The position numbers were made by a program, and so were the translations under genes. A stretch of DNA of 64,000 nucleotides, taken from Trichomonas vaginalis G3 (taxonomy: Eukaryota > Parabasalia > Trichomonadida > Trichomonadidae). The stretch is taken from positions 4,678,879-4,742,878 of the forward strand of contig NC_067206.1 in assembly GCF_026262505.1 (NCBI RefSeq). The letters run 5' to 3'. The notes under the pieces were generated by a model. That model ran no database searches and was not told where the DNA came from. It saw only the letters and a program-made list of their open reading frames with translations. Shown here piece after piece: positions 18,780 through 28,939 of the stretch (positions are counted from its first letter, which is position 1; the number at the start of each line of letters is the position of its first letter).

Positions 18780-20060
18780 TTATGTACGGAATTCGTAAGT
18801 GCCATCTGTTGTAAGGTAGCGAACCCAAGTAACAGCCTGGTAGCCAGTCTGTTCGATAACCTTGAGGTACTGAACGCGAAGGCCAGAGACTGTGAAGAAT
18901 GGGATTTCGAAGTTGACAACAATTGGGCGCTTTGATTCTTCTTCTTCAGATTCAACGGATGGGAGGCCGAAGTGAGCGCGGAGGGAGAATTGCTTGCGGC
19001 CTGGGAACTGCTTGATTGTCCAGACGAGAGCGTTATCGTTTGGAGAGTATCTCATACGACCAGCTGTGCACTGAGCCTTTGGAGTATCGACATCCGGAGG
19101 AACTGGGACACGGATTGTAACGTTCTGAGCGACAGACTGTGGACGATACTGAGCACGGGCGCGGATAAGCATTTCGACACGAGATCTCTTATAGCGTTCG
19201 ATTGTAGAATCGATGTGGATGATTGGCTTGATAGCAGCGGAAAGGCGGTACCTCATGAGGTTGAATTCGCCATCTGGTGGGATGAATGTGATGGAGCGGT
19301 CGCGCTCGAACTGGGAGAGCTTAACGCATGCGTGGAACTTGATATCTTCAAGCTCAAAGACACGACGGGAAACATCTGTCTGGTGATCTCCGTTTCCGTT
19401 CTGATCGAAGAGGATCTTGTCGTTGAGGCCGATACGGAGTTCTGGCATACCTGAAAGGTATGTAGCAAGGTTGATCTCACCAACGATTTCGTTGTGGATG
19501 ACAGCGCCATTCTTGGCAACAAGCATATTGACCTTCTCAATGACATCAACGAAGACTTCGTTAACTGCGTACTCGAGGCCTGGTTTACGCCAGTTGACGA
19601 CACCTGTAGCGGAGACTGGGACTGTCTTTGGCTGGGCGTTGATGTCACGTGGCTTATCACGCTGGATATATTCGGACAAGGACTGTGGATCGGTAATTTG
19701 TGGGTAGCCATAATCCATAACTTCATCGAGAAGTTCGTAGACAAGGGAGAAGTTATCGATAATTGTTTCGGCAGAGAGTGTTCCTAAATAGTATTCGAAG
19801 ACTTTAACAAGAGAAGAAAGGAATGTAAGAAGAAGTGTAACGTTTGAGTTTGTGCGTGTGACGGTAAGCAAGTAGAGACCAGAGCGCTCGATGTATGCAA
19901 AGCACCAGTCATCAACACGGAAGACTGGGTTTGGAAGGATCTTGTCGTTTGATTGAATGTGCGCCATGAACTTATCTGGGATGGACATATCGACTTCGCC
20001 TCTGTAGTCGAAGTTGATAAGGATACGTCCTTTGCTGTCGAGAATATATACAGCAGACAT
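18780..20060 (-). CDS. AP-1 clathrin adaptor complex, medium (mu) subunit
   Basis: Host gene, 426 aa, the normal length for mu subunits. The N-terminal longin-like domain (MSAVYILDSKGRILINFDYR, about residues 1-140) binds the adaptor core. The mu homology domain (about 165-426) recognises Tyr-based YxxPhi sorting signals on cargo at the trans-Golgi/endosome. Diagnostic AP-1 segments include LSGMPELRIGLNDKILF, FIPPDGEFNLMRYRL, IKQFPGRKQFSLRAHFGLPS and the C-terminal WVRYLTTDGTYEFRT. The tail and QFPGRKQFSLRAHFGLP favour mu1 over mu2/mu3. It is more GC-rich than neighbouring spacers, which fits a well expressed gene. The stop lies 600 bases from the Polinton relic. Confidence 0.93.
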   Translation of the reverse strand: MSAVYILDSKGRILINFDYRGEVDMSIPDKFMAHIQSNDKILPNPVFRVDDWCFAYIERSGLYLLTVTRTNSNVTLLLTFLSSLVKVFEYYLGTLSAETIIDNFSLVYELLDEVMDYGYPQITDPQSLSEYIQRDKPRDINAQPKTVPVSATGVVNWRKPGLEYAVNEVFVDVIEKVNMLVAKNGAVIHNEIVGEINLATYLSGMPELRIGLNDKILFDQNGNGDHQTDVSRRVFELEDIKFHACVKLSQFERDRSITFIPPDGEFNLMRYRLSAAIKPIIHIDSTIERYKRSRVEMLIRARAQYRPQSVAQNVTIRVPVPPDVDTPKAQCTAGRMRYSPNDNALVWTIKQFPGRKQFSLRAHFGLPSVESEEEESKRPIVVNFEIPFFTVSGLRVQYLKVIEQTGYQAVTWVRYLTTDGTYEFRT

Positions 20061-20461
20061 TAAGTGTCACTTTTCGGTTATATCCGTAAAAAAGTCATAT
20101 CGATAATTTTTTTAGGATTGCGGTTTGAAAGAGATAAATTTATCATCTCATCTACCCTTAGTTTTAAATAAATTCATTTCTTGTCTTTATTTTTTTATAG
20201 CAAAATGATGATTGCAGTGGAAAATAAAAGAATTGATTTCAAAAATATCAATAAATAAGAACATTTACTATATATTTATAATCTAAAAGTCTTGTTTAAA
20301 AAAGGGTTTCCTTTAAGAGAGTCTATACTGAAAAACATAATGCGATTATTTGATAAATAAGGTAATTAATCAAAATAATTCAATATTAACATATAAATTA
20401 AGTAGATATCAGAAAAACGTTTTGCAATCATATACTATATAGTATTATTACTAAAAAGATT
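20061..20461. other. Intergenic DNA
   Basis: AT-rich spacer between two same-strand host genes. An AAAAGTGACAC word lies immediately before the AP-1 mu start. No other signal seen. Confidence 0.4.
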
Positions 20462-21334
20462 TTATTCGAAAGGATTGACAGCTGGATGGGTAGTATCTAT
20501 AGCAGTATCTGCTTCATCATAATGCTGTGGCTCTTCAACTGGTTGTGGTTCTTCGGCTGGCTGTGGTATTTCTGGTGCTGGTGCTTCGAGAGCTTGAGAA
20601 GCTGCGACGACATCGACTGGCTCTGGTGCGGCCTCAATATGTGTCTGGATTTGATCCTGAATTTCAGAGATCTTGCCAGATTCAAGGTCACTTTTGAGGC
20701 TAAGAAGAAGTTCTTCGATTTGCTTTAAGTATGATGCTTCCTTTTGACTTTCATCTCTAAGAGTTTGACCGTATAATATCCAACCATGCTGGAATCTGCG
20801 AACTTTGAACTTGTTGTAAGCTTCACGAGCTTCAATGACATCTCTTAGTCTTTGCTTTGTAAGTTCGAGAGCTTCGGCCTTAAGACTCTTGTATTTTTCA
20901 ATTGCTGCTTCAAGCTTTTGCTGTGACTTTGCATAGTTTGGTTTCTTTGATTCTGCTTCATTCTTGGCGATGGCGTCCTTTAAATTAGCTTCGTACTCAC
21001 GGAATGTTCTCTTCTGATCATTGTATTCGTTGTTCTTGCGGAATACAACGGCGAATCTCTCTGAAACGTCGTTGAAATCTTCAGCATTGCGAAGTTCAGC
21101 TTCTGCAATTTTCTGTTGGCATTCGGCAACCTTTGTGAATAAGTCAACAAAGCGATCCATTTGTGGTTGGATGGTTGAATTCTGAGATAAAACCATAATT
21201 TTTGTGTAATTTGCGAAATCTTTCCAACCGTTTGCATATTTCATACGACCTTCGGCTGCACCCTTGAGTCCTTCATAAACTTCTTTCATGTCATTGACAA
21301 GAATCTCTTTCTTAGATTTGAGGAAGTTAAACAT
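20462..21334 (-). CDS. BAR-like coiled-coil protein with C-terminal NPF motif
   Basis: Host gene, 290 aa from the first ATG (MFNFLKSKKEIL); a longer reading would need a GTG start. Residues about 10-215 are continuous charged helices in the pattern of a BAR-type dimerisation domain, which binds and bends membranes: GAAEGRMKYANGWKDFA near the start, FRKNNEYNDQKRTFREYEAN in the middle and GWILYGQTLRDESQ later. Residues 225-283 are a Pro/Glu/Gln-rich linker with EEPQPVEEPQ repeats. The protein ends AVNPFE; NPF is the ligand of EH domains in endocytic adaptors. It lies upstream of AP-1 mu on the same strand. The BAR call rests on helix pattern and context. Confidence 0.6.
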   Translation of the reverse strand: MFNFLKSKKEILVNDMKEVYEGLKGAAEGRMKYANGWKDFANYTKIMVLSQNSTIQPQMDRFVDLFTKVAECQQKIAEAELRNAEDFNDVSERFAVVFRKNNEYNDQKRTFREYEANLKDAIAKNEAESKKPNYAKSQQKLEAAIEKYKSLKAEALELTKQRLRDVIEAREAYNKFKVRRFQHGWILYGQTLRDESQKEASYLKQIEELLLSLKSDLESGKISEIQDQIQTHIEAAPEPVDVVAASQALEAPAPEIPQPAEEPQPVEEPQHYDEADTAIDTTHPAVNPFE

Positions 21335-21786
21335 TGTTTTTTTATTAGTCACTTTTTATAATGATTTTGTAATTTTTATTTTTCGCATTTTACATCATAA
21401 AATTCGTGTGTGGTTCAAGAAAAATCATCAAATCAATTCTAAATCATTTTGTCAAATTGTCAAAATTGAGGCGATCGCCAATTTGTGTAAATGTATCACC
21501 ATTTCGTGTTGAACCGTTTTTGAAGTCCATTTTTTATCTATTTATCCATTTTTAAAAAAGAATGCCAACCAACCATTTGCTAATAAGAAGCATTAAGGAC
21601 ATATCATTATGGAGTTCTTTCATACTAGCGTATAATATGTCGAGACAGAAATATTTACTATAAATTTAGTACCAAATTTGAAAAATTTGGTACATTTTGA
21701 ACAAACAATATGAGCTACTAGGTTTTGAAATAGTCCTTTCGGATAGTGAAATTAACAAGCTGAAGTTGAGTGCTAAATATGTTTCT
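21335..21786. other. Intergenic DNA
   Basis: AT-rich spacer between the start of the BAR-like gene and the end of the kinase gene. An AAAAAGTGAC word sits just upstream of the BAR-like gene. No RNA gene or further ORF is convincing. Confidence 0.35.
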
Positions 21787-22398
21787 TCATATGATTAAAC
21801 AATTGGATGGAAGATTTTGTGAAACAAATTGTCGTGATTTCTCAATATTTGCTTCCAAATTATCTATTGCAGACAATTCTAATACGGGTTTCTTCCAATT
21901 TGAAGGAATTAAAAATTTCGCATTTTCTTTTCTTTGTGGCCAAGCAATCTTTCTAAAATAAAAGTTACAGAATTTCTCTCTAGTTTCATATGGATTTGAT
22001 TCACAGTCTTCTATATTTTTGTATCCGTTTCGTGTTAATCTTCGATTAAGAGCTATCTCCATATCATCGTCATTATAATCTATCTTTATAAGCATTTTTA
22101 CATAATCTTGTATATCAGGATGTCCGAATAATATAAAGCCTTCTAGTATTAAATATTTTTCATTTTCATAGCGAGTTTTAATATCTTCGATTAGCATATT
22201 CCAATCAATAGATTCAACTTTATCAAAATTTATCACTTCTATATCTCCAAAATACGTCTTTGGCATTTCAGGATTAACTTTAAAATAATCATCAGTGCAT
22301 AGTATTGGACAATGCAAGTCATTCGCAATAGATTCCGAAATGGTTGATTTTCCAGATGTTGTGGGACCTGAAATCCCTATAATTAAAGGAATTCCCAT
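21787..22398 (-). CDS. Nicotinamide riboside kinase-like P-loop kinase
   Basis: Host gene, about 203 aa, starting at the ATG of MGIPLIIGISG; the codon before it is TTG. P-loop GPTTSGKST at residues 11-19, acceptor-site segment CTDDYFKVNPEMP, Walker-B-like YLILEGFILF, and a lid with RRLTRNGY. The order and spacing, and IAWPQRKENA after the lid, match the NRK1/uridine-kinase fold; NRK1 phosphorylates nicotinamide riboside to NMN for NAD salvage. A uridine kinase is the alternative, but it is shorter than typical uridine kinases and has the NRK-like EGFLLF motif. Divergent from ALG11. Confidence 0.65.
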   Translation of the reverse strand: MGIPLIIGISGPTTSGKSTISESIANDLHCPILCTDDYFKVNPEMPKTYFGDIEVINFDKVESIDWNMLIEDIKTRYENEKYLILEGFILFGHPDIQDYVKMLIKIDYNDDDMEIALNRRLTRNGYKNIEDCESNPYETREKFCNFYFRKIAWPQRKENAKFLIPSNWKKPVLELSAIDNLEANIEKSRQFVSQNLPSNCLII

Positions 22399-22575
22399 CA
22401 AAAAATAACGAAAATATTTTTTGACAAAAATTATTCATAAAAGATGCATTTTTGGTTTTGATTCGTATTTTGTTCTAAAAATTATTGAAAATAAAAAACA
22501 GTTCACAACATTTGAATGCTTTACATATTTGTAAAATTGCGTCAAAATTTGCAACCAAATAAACAAAAATAAGAA
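22399..22575. promoter_or_regulatory. Divergent promoter region, kinase and ALG11
   Basis: 177 bases separate two divergent starts. TTTGTCAAAA-like words occur facing each gene (near 22,430 and 22,540). No canonical TCA-Py-W initiator is visible close to either ATG, so the true start signals are unresolved. Confidence 0.3.
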
Positions 22576-23901
22576 ATGATTTGGGTTCTCTGGTTGTTTG
22601 TTTTAGTTGCGATAGCTCTTGTCGCACTTGCATTCTACTACAGATCACAGCGTAAGAATGTTGTTACATTCTTCCATCCAAATTGCTTAGATTGCGGCGG
22701 CGGTGAAAAAGTTTTATGGGTAGCAGTTGATGCCCTTAAGGAACACCTCCCAGAAATGCATTTGTTTGCCCAAGATGCTACGAATGATTCCGCACAAGAA
22801 AAGGTAAACAAAGTTTTCAAGATCAATATCCCATCAAATATCAAATTCGTCAATGTTGGCAGTGCTGACTTCATTAAACCAGGCTACTACAAGCACTTCA
22901 CTCTCATCTTCCAAGCAATTGGCTCACTCGTTTACGCATTTAAGTGCTTGAATAAAGAAGTTCCAGCTATCGTCATTGATACCACCGGAGCACCATTTGC
23001 ATCCATCGTATGGAAGCTTTTTGGCGGATGCAAGGTTATCTTATACATTCATTATCCTTTCATTTCAACAGATATGCTCAAAGCAGTTTCATCAGGAAAC
23101 GATCAGTACAACAATAATCAAAAAATAGCCAAGTCCAAAGTCCTTACTTCCATCAAAATTATATACTATCGTATCATTGCTTTCATTTATTCACTTTGCG
23201 GCTACTTTGCTGATGTTATCACAGTGAACTCCACATGGACAGGTAACCACATAAGAGAAATCTTCCGTCGTGATCCAATTATTCTCTTCCCACCTTGCGA
23301 TACAACTGATTTGAGCAAATTACCAATTGAAAACAGAATTCCTGAACAAATCATCAGTGTCCAGCAGTTCAGACCAGAAAAGAACCTTCCTCTACAGCTA
23401 GAAATCATCAGAAGACTCAAAGATACTCATCCAAATATGAAATTGTACATAATTGGCGGCTGCCGTAACGAAGCTGACAAGAAATTACTCGACGGACTTC
23501 AGGAAGAAATCGACAGAGACAAACTCCCTATTACACTCGTTCCAAATTGCGATTTCGATATTCTCCGTAACGAATACTTCGCTCGCAGCAGTGTTGGACT
23601 CCATACAATGTACAACGAGCACTTCGGCATCTGCGCTGTCGAATATCTTGCTGCAGGACTCATTCCTCTCTGCAATAAGTCTGCCGGACCACTTTACGAC
23701 ATTGTCAAGGACGAAAACTACCTCGCGTTGACAGCTGATGAATACGCAGCTAAACTCGAGGTCGCTTTCAAGTGCGATGACTCTGCAAGACTTCAATTCA
23801 GAAATTCATGCTCAAGATTCAGTTACGAGGAATTTTCAAAGCAATTCATTGCTGCTGTTGCACCACTCATTAAATCTGAAGTTACAAACTACAAAGAATA
23901 A
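22576..23901 (+). CDS. ALG11: ALG11: GDP-Man:Man3GlcNAc2-PP-dolichol alpha-1,2-mannosyltransferase
   Basis: Host gene, 441 aa, a GT4-family enzyme that adds the fourth and fifth mannose to the lipid-linked oligosaccharide on the cytosolic face of the ER. One N-terminal membrane anchor (residues 1-23), then the family's signature VTFFHPNCLDCGGGEKVLW, VILYIHYPFISTDML, ADVITVNSTWTGNHI, FPPCDT, ISVQQFRPEKN and the EX7E motif NEHFGICAVEYLAAG. Codon use is GC-richer than the spacers. Trichomonads make a truncated Man5GlcNAc2 precursor, and this enzyme completes it (established knowledge). Convergent with the papain-like gene. Confidence 0.95.
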   Translation: MIWVLWLFVLVAIALVALAFYYRSQRKNVVTFFHPNCLDCGGGEKVLWVAVDALKEHLPEMHLFAQDATNDSAQEKVNKVFKINIPSNIKFVNVGSADFIKPGYYKHFTLIFQAIGSLVYAFKCLNKEVPAIVIDTTGAPFASIVWKLFGGCKVILYIHYPFISTDMLKAVSSGNDQYNNNQKIAKSKVLTSIKIIYYRIIAFIYSLCGYFADVITVNSTWTGNHIREIFRRDPIILFPPCDTTDLSKLPIENRIPEQIISVQQFRPEKNLPLQLEIIRRLKDTHPNMKLYIIGGCRNEADKKLLDGLQEEIDRDKLPITLVPNCDFDILRNEYFARSSVGLHTMYNEHFGICAVEYLAAGLIPLCNKSAGPLYDIVKDENYLALTADEYAAKLEVAFKCDDSARLQFRNSCSRFSYEEFSKQFIAAVAPLIKSEVTNYKE

Positions 23902-24381
23902 ACTGTAAAACTTAATTTTATTTTAATTATCTTTTAATTTTACTTTTTAATCTTATCTTTCGAGAATATAAACCAATGCCTTTCTAAATATGATCATGTT
24001 AAAGTGATCGATGATTTTATAAAATTTGGTTCTCGATTTTGTGTTGATTATTGAATGATCCTTTATACCAATAAACAGACTATTTGATACATATTGCTGT
24101 TACAATATTCTAAAGCTAACTTTCTAAATATCATTTTGAGATGTATTCCATTTATTGGCCGTTTTCTAAGAAATAGATCTACCATAGCTTTTTAAGCCTT
24201 ATCATATACTAATGTTCCACATATTGATAAATACAATGAATATTACAAAATCGATATTTTCAAATTTGACTTGAGTATTATCTCTTTTAGAAACAGTAAA
24301 ACTAATTACATAAATCATCAGATTAATACAAGGTTTTTACTCAAATGAAAGAAGTTTTAATAAAAATAAAACAAATTAAAA
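23902..24381. other. Intergenic DNA between convergent genes
   Basis: 480 bases of AT-rich sequence between two gene ends. No ORF, RNA or repeat recognised. Confidence 0.4.
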
Positions 24382-25557
24382 TTACTGTGCCTGTTGTTGA
24401 ACTAGCCATTCTCCTGGAATGAAGTTGTATGGTGTTGGGCCAATAGCGAAGCTCTCTATAAGAGAGTCATCGAAACGGCGGTTGAATTTCATGAATCCCT
24501 TAGCGCAGTTAGTTCCGCCATTGACGTGTCTAGCTGCAACATTAGAGATGGTGTAAGCAGAGTCGGAACTTGAGATATCGTCGTATGCGATACCAAAATC
24601 GCAGCCAAGATGTGGTGAAATCCACCACCATCTCTTCTTTGTGGCTGTTGGATCGACTGATGTATCTTCCTGGCCCCAGCCGTAGATTGTTACGTCCAAC
24701 ATACCCAAAATTTCTCCGGTAGCATCAGCTGATGAGTAAACGCCACCATCATACGAGAAGAACTGGGACTGAACTAATACTGATGATGTAACTGGGCCAA
24801 CTTCGAACAAATGTGACTTGATCCACCTCCAATTGTAAAGGAAGTAGATTGGGCACTTGTTTTCGTCATCTGATGGATCACAGCTGCCTGTAAGAGCGTA
24901 TGAACGGCTGCAACCAGTAGTTCCTGGGTAGCATCCTGTTGGATTTAAGCAAATTTCGCTTGTAAGGGAAGAAACAGGAGCCTGGAGGTTGGATTTTCTT
25001 GGGCTTGTATTCGAATTTGGATCATCCCATCTTGAAGCTTCTGGAATCTTTGTCTTCCAGAACAATGAATAAGCATTTAAGGCTGATCTCTCAATGCAAG
25101 CATCTCCGAGTATGTCGCAATCAAGTACAAACTGAAGAGAGAAGTTCATAAACCTGTTGGCCCAGCGTCCAACAGAAACTGACATAGCTGAGGTAACTGA
25201 AGGGGCCCAGGAGGAGCAGAGATTGGTAACATCATAAATTGGAACATTATATGTCTTTTCGTCGGTTGTACTAAGATCCTGTTGCCAGATTCCTGCAAAT
25301 ATGAAATTCTTATTTCCTTTGTATCTTGTTTCATCAGCTCCAACAGGGATGGCTGAGCCTTGTTTCTTTGGTGGTGAACGAACTGGTGTTAAAAATCTTT
25401 TTGCATCTTTAATAGTCATTTTTGCAAATTTTGGATATAAATGGGCTTTAAATGATGAGTTAGAATTAGAATTGATCTTGTCGACCATATCTTGTGTGAT
25501 AAGTAGGTCGTTATCATTGGGCTTTGATGTAATTAGGCTAAAGAAAACAAAAAACAT
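24382..25557 (-). CDS. Secreted papain-fold (C1) protein, predicted catalytically inactive
   Basis: Host gene, 391 aa. Signal-peptide-like start MFFVFFSLITS, then a C1-type propeptide segment (QDMVDKIN...KMTIKDAKRFL, residues 22-56), then the papain fold: NLCSSWAPSVTSAM at 112-125, FSLQFVLDCD at 139-148, EVGPVTSSVLV near 252-262, LDVTIYGWGQED near 287-298 and RWWWISPHLGCDFG near 309-322. Aligning these to CGSCWAF, GHAV..GWG and ANSWG puts Ser at the nucleophile (116), Leu at the His (287) and Pro at the Asn (315). All three catalytic residues are changed, so it is probably a binding or decoy member of the family rather than a protease. Ten or more Cys suggest an extracytoplasmic location. Confidence 0.75.
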   Translation of the reverse strand: MFFVFFSLITSKPNDNDLLITQDMVDKINSNSNSSFKAHLYPKFAKMTIKDAKRFLTPVRSPPKKQGSAIPVGADETRYKGNKNFIFAGIWQQDLSTTDEKTYNVPIYDVTNLCSSWAPSVTSAMSVSVGRWANRFMNFSLQFVLDCDILGDACIERSALNAYSLFWKTKIPEASRWDDPNSNTSPRKSNLQAPVSSLTSEICLNPTGCYPGTTGCSRSYALTGSCDPSDDENKCPIYFLYNWRWIKSHLFEVGPVTSSVLVQSQFFSYDGGVYSSADATGEILGMLDVTIYGWGQEDTSVDPTATKKRWWWISPHLGCDFGIAYDDISSSDSAYTISNVAARHVNGGTNCAKGFMKFNRRFDDSLIESFAIGPTPYNFIPGEWLVQQQAQ

Positions 25558-25564
25558 GAAAGAC

Positions 25565-25575
25565 TATGAAAATGA
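25565..25575 (-). promoter_or_regulatory. Initiator (Inr) elements of the papain-like gene
   Basis: On the minus strand, TCATT and TCATA lie within 20 bases upstream of the ATG. Both fit the trichomonad initiator TCA-Py-(T/A), in which transcription starts at the A. The very short leader is typical of Trichomonas. Confidence 0.55.
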
Positions 25576-25616
25576 CAAATTTTCTACCGGGGATTTTGAT
25601 AAAAGTGCTTACGATC

Positions 25617-27780
25617 TTATCGTCCTTCTAACTTTGTGCATGAAACACCATCACCTTGTTTTGTATTGCAAGTTGCATCAGTATCTTTCATTTTTATATA
25701 ATATTTTGTGTTAGCATTCTTAGAGTGAACAAAATTTGCGTAACAATTGGAGCCATCATTCTTGCAATATACAGCAAAATAGAAAAATGGATTTTCTTCA
25801 ACTCTGCTATCTCCATTTGCCATGTAAGTCGCATCGTCGAAAATGTCATTAAACAATGTTCCATATCTATCATAAGATGCATTAAGGTAAGTAAATAAAG
25901 CAGAGTAATTTTGCCAAATATTCTCAGTTTCTCTATATTTGATGCCTGTGACCATTGCGCCAATGACCGGAGCCGTGCACATCCAGTCTTCTTTATAATC
26001 CGAACCTAATTCATCCATTAAAGAAATGACCTTCGAGCCAAGAGAAAATCGGGTGTTCCAAAGGCCTATTTTATCTGGATCTTGGAAAATACTATATTGC
26101 TCACGTCGTCGATGCTTGTAGAGAACTGAACCAATGAACTGTGCACTTTGTGGATAAATTTTATGGGACTCAACAATGAAGCCTTTTGGAGAATCATTTT
26201 CCAATTTTTTTAAAATTTTAAACATACCACAGTAAGAATTGATGTATTCTTGATCATCGTTATCTGTATATAATACATATGGAGAGACAGTCTTAATAAC
26301 ATCATGAGAGAGGCCATAACTTGCAAATGTTTGGTCAAAGTTTCGAATTGCTACGCCATCATAGCAAATTGTTTCTTTCTTTTCATAATAACTCTTTAGC
26401 TGGTATTCTATAACCTCATCCGATAAAATAACTGGACATAAAAGATAATCATTTTCTTGAGTACCTCTTAGAGCACCGGATGAATCTCGTATACCATATT
26501 TCTTAACTAATTTACATTCTTCTGCAGTATCAGGACAATTCTGGTCAAAAGTGGTAGTGTTTTTTGTTTGAGTAATTTTGATAGAATATGGGTCAATTTC
26601 ATTGAAGTTTAATGTTCCATCTACTGTTTTTTGCGGTGTAGATGACTCCCAAATTAATTTTGCACCATATTTATTAACAATATCGGATTGATGGCAGCTC
26701 CATTCATTTGTATCTGCATTTACTGCAATCGATGCTTTTCCATAAGGATTGTCTCCATATAATTCTGGGAATGCTTTATGCCATATTTCCATTGCATCGA
26801 GATATGATTTCGGAGATGCTTCAATCACAATATATGAAATTTTGGCTCAGTTATTCTAGATCTTCAAGCGGCTTTATATTCAAAGTTAATGATGAGGCGG
26901 CCATATATCTGGCATCTGTTACTTCAGATACTGTCCAATCGATGAAAAAATCTTTCTTAAATATATCAACACCAATAATATATTGGTCATTTGCAATGAT
27001 AGGAGAGAGAAGCTTCAAATCTTCCGATCCTGTAAGTTTTTCTGTATACTTCTTCTGAGTAGAAGATAGTTTGAAACTGTTTAGTAAGACTTTGGTTGAT
27101 AAACCGGGAATCTTTTCATTCTCTTTGTACAATTTGATTGATGCTCTGTATGCTGTTAATCCATTTTGGGTTTGGATTGGCGTTTTTTTACCTGTTGGTA
27201 ATCTTTCTGTTCTAGTATCACTTTCAATATAATTTGGAATAGATACAAGAGCAAGACCTGTTCTAATAGGAATAATTGATACATTTTTGAAAACTGTATC
27301 AGTAGAATAAGGATGAAGATAAACTCTAACATTAATACTACCTTTATATGGTTTTCCATTGTTGTAGATTAACATATTTTCATTTCCATCATTTTGGTTT
27401 GCATAAATATATTTTTGAATAGAGATTCCAGAAGGAGTGGAAATATCAAAAAGGCATCTTCCACCGCCAGTAAGTTCACATCTGAATTTAAATTCGGTAA
27501 TATAGTCTTCATCAATTAAATGGTCAGGATCTCGAGTGTATTCGAAATATCCAAAGCATCTATCATCATCATCGTTAGCGTTATCTTGTACCTTAGTGCA
27601 TTTATAACCCTGAACTCCTTCATTCCACTGGCAACCAGGATCTTCATGATTACACTTTGGATCTGCGGGACTCGCATTATTATGGAAATCATTAATTGAA
27701 AAAACTTTCCAAAACCTGCCTTCTGGTGAGATACTACCAAATAGGAGCGGCCTTCCTAAGGCGAAAAGGAATACAAACAT
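25617..27780 (-). pseudogene. Secreted protein gene of unknown family, disrupted near its middle
   Basis: Host gene. The first 309 codons start with a hydrophobic signal (MFVFLFALGRPLLFGS) and encode a Cys-containing, beta-rich ectodomain (CNHEDPGCQWNEGVQGYKC, CELTGGGRCLFDIS). They stop at 26,851. A second open stretch of about 403 codons follows at once in another frame (ISYIVIEASPKSYLDAMEIW onward) with no ATG of its own, ending in a Cys-rich part (CKNDGSNCYANF, CNTKQGDGVSC). The uniform style, same strand and lack of a start suggest one gene with at least one frame change near 26,830-26,860. No trichomonad intron signals (GTAYGT, ACTAACACACAG) are seen. Family unknown; it may be functionally linked to the secreted papain-like gene 59 bases downstream. 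Confidence 0.55.
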
Positions 27781-27915
27781 ATTGATGGGATAAGTTTTGG
27801 TAAGATATTACCAAAGGTAAGAGGTATTCCTAAGGCGAAAAGAAATACAAACATTTTGAAAGGATAAGTTTGGTGAGATATTACAAAAGAGGTGTGGTAT
27901 TCCTAAGGCAGAACG
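27745..27915. repeat. Tandem repeat (about 70-74 bp, 2.5 copies) at a gene start
   Basis: The word CCTAAGGCGAAAAGGAATAC and its neighbours recur at about 27,753, 27,827 and, decayed, 27,896. The unit includes the signal-peptide start codons of the downstream gene plus its leader, so the start region has been duplicated upstream. The extra ATG at 27,854 is out of frame. Confidence 0.6.
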
Positions 27916-28939
27916 GGATAACATTCACTTAAAAGATCGACATTCAAAGTTAATGTATTCTTTCAATCAAAACCCCATATGATGGCTTTTTAAAACCCAA
28001 AAGAAAATTATTCGCAATCACCTTTATCATCGATTTTTTTCCTAATCACAAGTGATGATGGAATAATTTTTATATCGTTATGATCGGAATGATAATTTTC
28101 ATGATTAGTAGGAAATCTATTTGCCATGTAAGTCTTCTCCGGAAATATGTATATGATATGCTTATCTTATTGGGCGAAATTGGCCTCCGAAGGGCGCCAA
28201 TTTCACCTGAAATTTTTTAAGAATTGCCAAAATGCCCCAGAATTGTCAAGTCTGCATCCTCACAACGCATCAATCAAATCGCGAATAATAATAAAGTATG
28301 TTATAGATTATGGATTCACTCCAACAATATAAAGTATGTGATTTATTTTTAAATAGTTTACACTAAGTAGTATATGATCTTAACTGTTTTATTATCTGAA
28401 TATAGACAAGGAATTCAAAGATGGAAAAATCTTTCAATCATTTCCTGAATATATTTTATTTTCGAAAGTCATAGCTATATGAGATTTAATTTTATGAGTA
28501 AATATTAATAAATATCATGGTTTAAATTTGGCAAAATAATTTTCATTGTAATAATTCCAAAAACTGAATATTTGCAATCCACATCATTTGCTTTACCAAT
28601 AAATAGCATTAATTTATCTATTTAAAACTTCGGTTTAGGAAAACGATCAAAAAGTATGGTAATTATTGCATTGATCTATCGCTGAGTTAAATTTATTGGA
28701 TAAAAATCCATTTTTATACTATTCATATTGAAAAATTAAATGTTGAAATTATTGAAAGAAATTATCGTATCTTATTCAGAGGTTATAAAATTTGAGAAGC
28801 ACGTTCAAAAATAAAACTTATGAAAACAACTCTACATAGAATATTTAATAATTCATTTCGATAATGGATAAAAATTCAGAGGTTCCATTCTTAAATCATT
28901 GAAAAAATTGAATAGCATAATAAACAATTTTATATTGAA
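27916..28939. other. Intergenic DNA with one GC-richer hairpin
   Basis: About 1 kb, AT-rich, no gene. At about 28,172-28,200 GAAATTGGC pairs with GCCAATTTC across CTCCGAAGGGC. Nothing else is recognised. Confidence 0.4.

Noticed and set aside
18972-19787. Long frames opposite AP-1 mu
   Set aside because: Shadows of the GC-richer coding strand of a clearly identified gene.
26830-26860. Spliceosomal intron joining the two halves of the secreted-protein gene
   Set aside because: No trichomonad 5' GTAYGT or 3' ACTAACACACAG signal is present, and the gap is too short.
28147-28332. Small gene in the spacer at 28.2 kb
   Set aside because: Short, overlaps a hairpin, without start signal or recognisable protein features.
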